A stretch of 64,000 nucleotides of DNA, from assembly GCA_029204225.1 (NCBI GenBank), contig CM055096.1:61856957-61920956 (forward strand), given 5' to 3'. Shown here piece by piece: positions 56,543 through 64,000 of the stretch (positions are counted from its first letter, which is position 1; every line of letters begins with the position of its first letter). The position numbers were made by a program, and so were the translations under genes. This stretch comes from Diphasiastrum complanatum (taxonomy: Eukaryota > Streptophyta > Lycopodiopsida > Lycopodiales > Lycopodiaceae). The notes beneath the pieces were generated by a model, which worked only from the letters and a program-made list of their open reading frames with translations, made no database searches and was not told the DNA's origin.

Positions 56543-58426
56543 ATTCCTTCATTCAACTATTCCATTGTGCTGAGGTGTGTAAGATGTAGTCTGTGTGTGC
56601 ATAATACCTAGATCAGTACAGTAAGCTTTGAATTCGTTGAAAATGTACTCACCTCCATGATCTGTACTTATTGCCTGTCTGCCAGCCCAACTCGTATATT
56701 GAACGAATTTCTTGAAAGCTTCAGATTTTGTACAAATAAAGTATACTACAACGAACTTGCTGAAGTCATCAATAAATGTAATGAAGTACTTTGCATCACC
56801 CAATGACAATACTCCGAATGGTCCACAAATATCTAAATGCACAATTTCAAGTACCTTAGTTGCTTTATAAACATCCTTAATGAAAGGTGTTCTAGTCATC
56901 TTGCCTTTAAGACAAGATTCGCAAGTAGTATCTCTACTTTTGATTTCAACTTTTTGAATTCTCTGACTTTTATTGGCTTGGTACAAAACTTCCATGTTCA
57001 TATGACATAGCCTTTTGTGCATAATACATCTGTTGATTCCTGAGTTTGATTGACTTGTAAGATTCTTGTTCGAATGATCAGGTGATACAAATTTCCTTCT
57101 TTGCTAGCTTTAGCAATCTAGTTATCAAAATCTTCCTTGAACAATTGACAAGAGTTCTTTGTGAAGATTATTGACATGTTTGTATCAACTATCTTTGCTA
57201 TAGATAGAAGATCTTTATCAAGAGTAGGGACATAGAGAACTTCCTCCAGTTTCTTGTATCCATGATTCGTGTCTAGCCATAATACACTAGTTCCATCAAC
57301 CACGTGTTTAGAATCGTCTCCGAGTATAATGAATCTTGAATCGTTTGTCTTTTTGTATTCGGACAAAATTTGTTTCGAGAAAACAAAATGTGAGGTGGCT
57401 CCCAAATCAAGTACTACTTCTCAAATTGAATTTGATGAACAACATAGATTAGTACTAACATAACCTGTTGAATTCCTTATTGCCCTGTCTTCTGCTGTTC
57501 TGGAGCATTCTACTTTGTCTTCGAGATAGTTTGAATCTGAAGGTTCACTTCGATTCTGCTCCTTTTTGTTTTGGGATTCTGATAATAGTCTATTGCTGCA
57601 TGACCCTGTTTATGACGATGAATACATTCAATCGATTTAGCCAACACTTTTCTTCTGTGTGACCTGATCTTCTACATCTGTTGCAGATCTTCTTATCACT
57701 AGAATTCTTTTGTTGTCTTCCTGATTGTTGTTCATTAGTCTTAGACTCATTCCTTTTAGACGACTCCCTCTTAAACTTACATTTCCTAGAAGATTTATTC
57801 TGAGTAAATGAAGCATTTTATGAATCACCATTTTCATCATAGCATTCATGAGCTTCTACGTCTTCCTTTACTCCGTCTATTGCCTTTTGAAGTGTCATTG
57901 TCGCATCTTTTGCCAGTAAGGTTTGAGTTGTGTGGAATGACCCGGGTAGGGCCCGAAGAAAATAACTCAGCTGTTTTTCCTTAGAAATTGTATTTACTGG
58001 ACCAAAATTCTGCAAGGAACTAAATAGATCTTTAATCTTTTGCACAAATGTGTTCAAGTCTTTGCCATCCCACTGTAGGTAAGTTAATTGGTCTTCCAAG
58101 AACATGATCTGATTACGAGATCAAGTCTCATTCTTGGTTTGCAATTCTTCCATAAATCTTTTGCGTTTGAAATTGATGTAAGATAGCATTATATTGTCAT
58201 GCACTGAAGACAAAATAATTGCTATAGCTTTGTCATTTTTTAAACTCCATTTTCAAAATTCTTTGCCAAGAGTAGCTTCTGGCTTCTCCTCAATTGGTTC
58301 TACCCATTGCCATAGACCTTCTCCCTTCAACGAAAGTGAAGTCTTTAATTTCCAAATCAAGTAGTTTGATTCTTCTGGGTCCAAGATTGTAGTGACCTTA
58401 GCTTGAATATTGGTGATCGACGACAT
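56543..58426 (-). pseudogene. pol: Copia H: Gag, protease, partial integrase
   Basis: The minus-strand Gag ATG is at 58426 (MSSITNIQAKVTTILDPEES). The Gag core includes LTYLQWDGKDLNTFVQKIKD, with stops near 58255 and 58125, and the knuckle CNRCRRSGHTEEKC lies near 57650. Protease reads DLGATSHFVF (DSG to DLG) then ILGDDSKHVVDGTSVLWLDT. Integrase has HKRLCHMNMEVLYQANKS, CESCLKGKMTRTPF, LDICGPFGVL, FITFIDDFSKF and SYTPQHNGIVE, where the F LTR cuts it. It is a different copia lineage from B, D and F, and duplicated at 35444-36813. Confidence 0.87.
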
Positions 58427-58617
58427 CTTTTAATTCTGAATAACCTCCAAACAACGGCTTACTAATGGATGTATGAAGAATGCTGAGAGAAATTTGAAGA
58501 TAACACTGTATCAACTTTGATTCCATAGGCTCTAACACCACTATAGAACCGAAGGTGGATATAACCCAAGAAGAGCTTGACAAGATAACAAAAAAATAAA
58601 AAAAATATTGTGTCGGC
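58427..58617 (-). other. Copia H leader and PBS-like site
   Basis: 58528-58540 on the plus strand reads GGCTCTAACACCA, in sense TGGTGTTAGAGCC, a variant PBS. No clear LTR follows. Confidence 0.5.
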
Positions 58618-59513
58618 ATGATTCAAAACCTATACATAATCCTTTTTTTAGAATTCCATACAATCCCAATCAATTTTTTTTTTTATTCTAACCATTACAA
58701 TCAATATGAATCTTATCTAGGCAATAGAATTGATATGTTCGGCAATTATTTTGATTTTTTTCTTCCAGATTCAAATAGAAGCTATAGATTAGGTCCCAAA
58801 TTTTGTACGGAACTCAAAGATAAAACTTCAAAAATTACAGATGTGAATGTTTAAGCCGGTTAAAAAATTTTGTAGCATAGTACTAGTATGGATTCCAAGG
58901 AAGTCGTTTTTGTAGTTAGTCCATTTTTCATGGGTGCTGTGAAGGCAAAAAAGGTCACTTTTGAAAGGGCTGTATATTTCATCGATTGCAGTCCTGTGGC
59001 CAGATTCTACTTGATTTCATATGATAATAAGTAAGGTTTGCTATATGTTGTTGATGCCTTTTATTTTGATGATCATACTCATGATTCTAATTTTCATTTT
59101 ATTGTTGTAGTCGGCTTGGGAGCCTGAATATTCTTTTTGTAAAAATAAATAAGGAGGGAGTATCAAATTTTCTATGTGTAAGAATAACCTCAGCGAAAAA
59201 TACACAGAGAATCTGATTCTCTACTTCATGATGTCATTCGTGAAATACCAGCAATGACAACTTCTATTGGGAGATAACTATTAAATCTCTCAAGGTATAT
59301 ACAATTTATCGTTGATATGCATCTCTTTTTTATATATTTTAAATCTATTGTCAAAGCATGAATAAATTGTATGTCATAATATTAATGTCGTTTGTTGAAT
59401 ATTTGTAGTCTGTACAGCGAAAGGATGCTTTTAGTTGTGCTTGGTTCGTCCTGTACAATACAAAGCTCTTTTTTGAATGGTACAATCTACAAGTCGATGT
59501 AGATATTGAAAAG
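58618..59513 (+). pseudogene. Exons of an unrecognised spliced gene
   Basis: A first frame (58618-58854) ends RSYRLGPKFCTELKDKTSKI plus TDVNV. From ATG 58890 a new frame gives MDSKEVVFVVSPFFMGAVKA then KKVTFERAVYFIDCSPVARF. It can splice at a GTAAGG donor near 59031 to an acceptor TTGTTGTAG near 59110, continuing RLGSLNILFVKINKEGVSNF. After a frame change comes ESDSLLHDVIREIPAMTTSI. A further exon, about 59409-59513, gives SVQRKDAFSCAWFVLYNTKL and FFEWYNLQVDVDIEK before GTAACA. Splice signals and amino-acid composition suggest real coding history, but I cannot name a family. It could be a host gene piece or another transposon gene. Confidence 0.35.
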
Positions 59514-59800
59514 GTAACATTTTGCTCATTTCGTTAGTATGATTGTTACTCATTCACCTGGTTTGTGATAGTAGTTCACTCTTGAGCCATACAAACCTGA
59601 CAATGTGTATAGATTGTGGTAAGAGTTGATCAAAATGTTTGTACAAAATGGCGTAAGTTTTGTGTCTGAGCTTAAGGGCACTGTACCGAATGCTACTCCT
59701 GCCCTAACAACCTTTTAGGTTGCTCAAGATGCAGATCTTATCTTATATGATCAAAGAGATGTGAGAGATTTCAACAAGTTTAGTCATATTTTGGTAAATT
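59514..59800. other. No supported gene
   Basis: May contain further exons of the preceding gene (for example around 59580-59720), but frames are closed. Confidence 0.35.
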
Positions 59801-60312
59801 GTCGACTGAGGCCAAAACTCATTTTAGACTTAGAGATAAAGTTTTTGAAGTTATATTAGTTAAAAATACATTCAATAAACACTTTTTGAAAGTGTGGGAA
59901 AGTTGGTAGTCGAATTTGAGAGAGATTCAAATTTGAAGTTTGGATACATTGAATCTAGACCCAAAAATAGTAGGGTTTACATTTTGGAGGGAAAGCCAAT
60001 GGCCAAATAGGATTTGGACTTGTTATAAAAGGATGTAACAGTTAGAATTAAAGTAGAATCACTATGTTACTGTACTGTGGGTCCTATCAGTTGAAAAAGA
60101 TCAGTTGGCCTCGCCACGAGGCAAGTCGACGGGACACGCGTCTCACCAATGGCAACCTTGGTCATGCATGGGTTGCTTGAGTGAATAACTATATGTACAA
60201 CGTAATTTCATTTTGAGAAATACAATTGCTATGTGAGCTTGTTGTGGAGAGTGTTTTCTGTTTGTGTTACTGTGTAGCATAATATGTGTTCCTGTTCGAA
60301 GCAAATTCTAAG
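59800..60312 (+). repeat. Copia J LTR (left edge uncertain)
   Basis: Sequence directly upstream of a PBS, with a TATA box TATAAAA at 60024-60030 and a GC-rich block (CTCGCCACGAGGCAAGTCGA) downstream. The start of the LTR could not be placed firmly. Confidence 0.55.
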
Positions 60313-60313
60313 T

Positions 60314-60326
60314 TGGTATCAGAGCC
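60314..60326 (+). other. Copia J primer binding site
   Basis: TGGTATCAGAGCC after GCAAATTCTAAGT. Confidence 0.88.
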
Positions 60327-61610
60327 GTATAGGGAGTGTACACAATATAGCATCGCCGTTGAAGAGAGCTTCGAGAGAACTGTCTTCTTAGAGTTCGGGG
60401 TGTATGGCAGGTTGAAGATGGAAGGAGAAGCATTGGTGCATGGTTTCTAGTTTATAGAGGCTTTCGAAGCTCGGCCAAGGGATTAGTAGCCTGTGCATAG
60501 CATCAGACAGGGAAAAACTTGGTGAAAATTTGACAATTTTGAAGCCAGTTCAAAATTGAAACCGGGTTTGGGGTTATGGTTTTCTACACATAATTGGTGA
60601 ATTCTTCGCTGTTTGTGCACCGTTTTGGATGCCGTAAGGACAAGAAGGAATCTAATTATATTGTCAACCAACCACAGAGAGATTCTAAGGTTTATGTCAA
60701 AGATTTGTCTACAGATAGTTAATCTTGTAGATTTGCGAGAAAAGATGAAAAAAGTCACTTTGTCAAGTTGAACTAAAATTACCGTTTCTTCATAGAATTT
60801 CATGATTGAACATCTACAGATATAATATCAATGGGGCGACCCTATTCCAGGCCTCAGATTGTGCTCAAATCGATCCGAAAACAAGATTGATCAAGCAAAA
60901 TTAGCTTGGGGAGGCGCGGCCGTAGACAGGGAGGTCGCGGGTCTGTTCGCGCGAGGAACCAAGGCAAACGCGTAGTGCTTTGGAGTGGACAGCATTTGCA
61001 AGAGTTTCCATTAGTGCACAGAAGTGCTCAGAACCATTGGATAAAGAACTTTCAAGATCGATGGCTGAGATCGTGCTACCCAGGAGGGATATCCACAGTT
61101 GGATCAGAATTGACCATTGGATGGAGTCTGAAGGGTTGTTGAAGAGGGCCCTGAAGAAGTGAAGTGCATTTTGGCCTTCAACTTCATTAGAAATTTTCAA
61201 AGTGAAAATTGAGTTGGGTCCCTTCACAAGTGAAGAGTGAAGTTTCTTCAAAGTGAAGAAACAGTTCAAAAACAAAGAAAATCCCTATTTTTGGGTCCTT
61301 TGCCTGTTTTGACCCAAACAAAAGGTTATAACCTCCAAAACGAAGGGCACTCAAACTGTACTTGCAAGTACGGTACAACAAAACAAAGAGATTGCAGTGG
61401 AGAAAGTGTTTGGAGTGCATCAAAAGTGATTTCACCATTCCATTGGGCACGTAGTTGGGAGTTGACGACTGAGTGCATTTCGGAAGGCGACGCCGATTTT
61501 GGCTTTCAAATTGGTGGAAAAGCGGCGAGTGGCCTGGTAAGGGAAAAAGTGCAGTTGGCCTCGGCATACTAATTTTTGCCTACGACAGAAGTTTCAAGTA
61601 GTTTTGCGAT
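60327..61610 (+). other. Copia J long 5' leader
   Basis: About 1.3 kb without a supported coding frame, longer than the leaders of B, D and F. Confidence 0.55.
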
Positions 61611-62153
61611 GGCAAACGGGGAGAGTCCATTTTGAGTGAAAGTAGCAAATTGGACGGGATTTCCAACTATGCAATGTGGAAATTCAAAATGAAAAACATA
61701 CTGATGAAAAAAGGGGTGTGGGAAGTTGTCACAGGTGATGAGAGAAGGCCGCCAAATGAAGCGGATATCAAAGTGTTCGACATAAAGATGAGAAAAGCTT
61801 TGACCTTCATTAACTTGTCAGTGAAGGATCACATCATTACCCACATTTGTGATGTTGTTACACCCAGACAGACATGGGATGTGCTAAAGGAGCAGTTCAA
61901 GACGTCAAATCAGTCAAAAATCATGTTTCTGAAGTCAAAGCTGAATAGTGCCCGAATGGAACAAGGAGAGCACATTCAGATGTACATGACCAGAATCAAG
62001 ACAATGAGGGATGAATTGCATTCTATTGGTGAGTGCATACATGATGTGGAGCTGGTGCACAATGCATTGTGCGACATTGCAGAGCCCTATCAGATGTTTG
62101 TGAGCGGAATAACATCAAGAGAAAGATTACCAACCTTGGACAAGCTCACATGA
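61611..62153 (+). pseudogene. gag: Copia J Gag (UBN2-type), truncated
   Basis: ATG 61611 gives MANGES, a frame change follows, then SSKLDGISNYAMWKFKMKNI and LMKKGVWEVV. The UBN2 core follows: VFDIKMRKALTFINLSVKDH, VTPRQTWDVLKEQFKTSNQS and YMTRIKTMRDELHSIGECIH. A TGA at 62154 follows LPTLDKLT, where relatives continue with the L..EE.R segment (LMQEELRVG is readable after the stop). No knuckle or pol follows. It belongs to a copia lineage different from B, D and F. Confidence 0.82.
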
Positions 62154-62347
62154 ATCTTGATGCAAGAAGAGTTACGAGTCGGTTGAATATACAGTTTGAG
62201 GAGAGCAATTATGTGGTCTTGTTGCACTTGACGTTGTGTTGTGGTGATTGATCTGGTCATGTGTCTAAACTATGTTTTCTTAACTATAAAGTGACCTCCT
62301 AATGGACTGGCTATTAGAATGTCTGAAAAGAATATTTGTTTGGTGGA

Positions 62348-62770
62348 CTAATTTATAATAGCGTCTGCCTGGTATAACCATGGTCTTCCAAATAATATTG
62401 AGTATGGTGGCATATCTAATGGGTTTATGACAAAGAAATTTATGACAAAAGTCTCTGTCTTTATAATTACATTAACAATCCTCAGCTCTCCTACTGGTGT
62501 GCATCTAGATGCATATGTTAAATGAATTTCATGATGAGTAGTAGGTTGGATATGTTCTTCTAATCCTAACTCCTTAACCATTTTCTCAGTCATTAAGTTG
62601 ATGCTAGATCCTGAGTCTACTAATATTCTATTGATAGTATGGCCTCCTATAATGTCACTTATCTCGGCGACTCCACAATCTCCTCTATCTACATATTCTA
62701 CTCCATTGCTATATGCATGTATGGATAATGTAACAAACCTCTCTCCTTCCTTAGTCCTTACAGAATGAAC
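62348..62770 (-). pseudogene. Ty3/gypsy aspartic protease fragment
   Basis: The minus-strand frame has HTINRILVDSGSSINLMTEK (catalytic DSG) and PYSILFGRPWLYQADAIIN, the flap and C-terminal block of gypsy retropepsins. The upstream part is cut by the copia K LTR at 62771, and RT is not found downstream. It is an old fragment, but its DSG is intact. Confidence 0.85.
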
Positions 62771-63381
62771 TGTCAAAATTATTGGAAAAATCTATCTAAT
62801 GTTGTAAGTAGGGGTCCTAAAAATGCCAAAGATGAATTGAGCTCTTTTGGCTTAGTAAAGACCCATCTTAGAGTAAAATATTCAAGGTAGGTAGAAGTAG
62901 AAACTCGAGCTACCATAAGAATTGCCATTTGTACTTTGCATGCCACATTTAATGCATGAAAAGACTAGGTGGCACAATTAGACATATTGAGGTGGCTTAA
63001 ATAAGTCTAGATAGCTTGAGAGGTGGATTCATAACTCCAATTCAACTCAAAGTAGGAGGAGAGTCCATGGATCTATATATATGTGATGTACTCTCATTGA
63101 GAAGATGATGATGTGTGTAATTCAAATTTGGAGAGTAAGCTCTTTGTGCCCTCTCTCTCTACTCGAGCTTTGTACTTTCATTTTCTCTCTCTAGCCGAGT
63201 TGAGGCATTTATTGCACTTAGTTTCATGTTTTGTTGACAGATCTTGCTTGTAACACAATAATATTTCTTGTATGATCAGCTTTCCTATTGTCAATCAATG
63301 CTAGTCTGATTTTTATGGTATTATTGGGCTTAGGAGATCAAAAGTACATGTGTAGGGCTTCTCACACGTGTGAATTCAACA
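62771..63381 (+). repeat. Copia K 5' LTR
   Basis: 611 bp, TGTCAAAATTATTGG...GTGTGAATTCAACA. It shares CT-rich blocks and CACACGTGTG near the end with the B/D LTR but is otherwise diverged. The element continues past the window, so no TSD can be checked. Confidence 0.85.
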
Positions 63382-63394
63382 TGGTATCAGAGCC
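63382..63394 (+). other. Copia K primer binding site
   Basis: TGGTATCAGAGCC right after the LTR. Confidence 0.9.
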
Positions 63395-64000
63395 TACCTA
63401 ATATCTACAAGCAAATCTAATCAAAAACTATTCTCGAATAGATCCTGATATACCTAGATAGAGTTGAACTCTTGATTGTAGCTACTACTGCTAATTAAGA
63501 TCTATCCTCTTCTAAGGCATAGTCATACACTAATGATCTACTGTTGATTTAATTATGATGAGTCTTTATGCAAGAAAAAAAAATAACAACTGATCTTGTA
63601 GGAATATTCAACAAACATATGTATTCAAGGATTATGTGTCATAGACAAGAGATAAGAAAAACATTTGTTCAATTACAGTGATTCTTTGAGCATTGTTTGG
63701 CATACCGCACAACGCGTTACCGCAAGAGAAACTCTGTCTCTTACGAATAGAAATAATGAGTAGTGCTTACTAGCAAATCCTCCTATCTATATCTCTTTGT
63801 GTCTGACCTTAGAGGTTTGATTAACTCAACTCGTCTTGCTTACTAGTGGATGGCCTTTCATCTTCACATTCAACACTCAATCACTCAACCTTGTTTGTCT
63901 ATCACCTCTATGTGTATATCGTTCTCCCATTCATTCTCCATATATATGATCATAGGAAGGAGGTGGTCTTTAATGTAAATGACTGACTACAATAAGTGAT
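63395..64000 (+). other. Copia K leader to window end
   Basis: No coding frame; gag is expected beyond the window. Confidence 0.5.

Noticed and set aside
60906-61572. Several overlapping ORFs of 60-126 codons on both strands in the copia J leader
   Set aside because: No conserved motif, overlapping in all frames; treated as untranslated leader.

Overview
The window is plant nuclear DNA of a large, repeat-rich genome. Almost everything in it is a transposable element, mostly Ty1/copia LTR retrotransposons primed at an initiator-Met-type PBS (TGGTATCAGAGCC), several nested inside one another. I see no conserved single-copy host gene, no rRNA or tRNA and no CRISPR. I cannot name the species. 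Spliced genes with GT-AG introns, CACTA and gypsy remnants and 5-bp target-site duplications (TSDs) all fit a land plant.

Layout: 1-1.65 kb, decayed copia A with an LTR-like tail. 1.65-3.73 kb, no gene. 3.73-13.36 kb, minus-strand copia C, whose 3' LTR is split by a complete 6.2-kb copia B (4159-10392, TSD GTATG). 13.36-31.76 kb, an 18.4-kb insertion with 34-bp terminal inverted repeats (33/34 identical), called element T here. T sits in the coding sequence of the copia made up of C (below 13.36 kb) and E (above 31.76 kb). 31.76-35.0 kb, copia E and a copia RNase H tail. 35.1-43.6 kb, copia H' with a gag-only gypsy-type element I (37532-42647) nested in its LTR. 43.6-47.4 kb, a copia RT scrap holding an internally deleted copia G (TSD GGATG). 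47.5-50.3 kb, LTR scraps and a CACTA transposase pseudogene. 50.3-56.5 kb, decayed copia F. 56.5-58.5 kb, copia H. 58.6-59.5 kb, exons of an unrecognised gene. 59.8-62.2 kb, copia J (LTR and gag). 62.3-62.8 kb, a gypsy protease. 62.8-64 kb, LTR and leader of copia K.

The most unusual part is element T. Without the copia D (8.2 kb, TSD CATCT) and the solo LTR (TSD GCGCA) that later entered it, T is about 9.4 kb. It carries four spliced genes in alternating orientation. Gene a (+) is an apparently intact 269-aa protein of unknown family. Gene b (-) joins a histone H3/CENH3-like domain to a C-terminal Ulp1/C48 cysteine-protease-like domain and is split by copia D. Gene c (+) is unknown, with an intron that holds a 366-bp MITE bearing T-like ends. 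Gene d (-) is a large transposase-like protein with a coiled coil and candidate DDE motifs. Genes b and c diverge from a region rich in a repeated GCGCACAAGTGCGATAT motif. My inference is that T is a multi-gene DNA transposon of unassigned superfamily that captured or evolved a histone-fold/SUMO-protease protein. Genes b, c and d now carry stops or frameshifts, so this copy is probably dead except perhaps for gene a.
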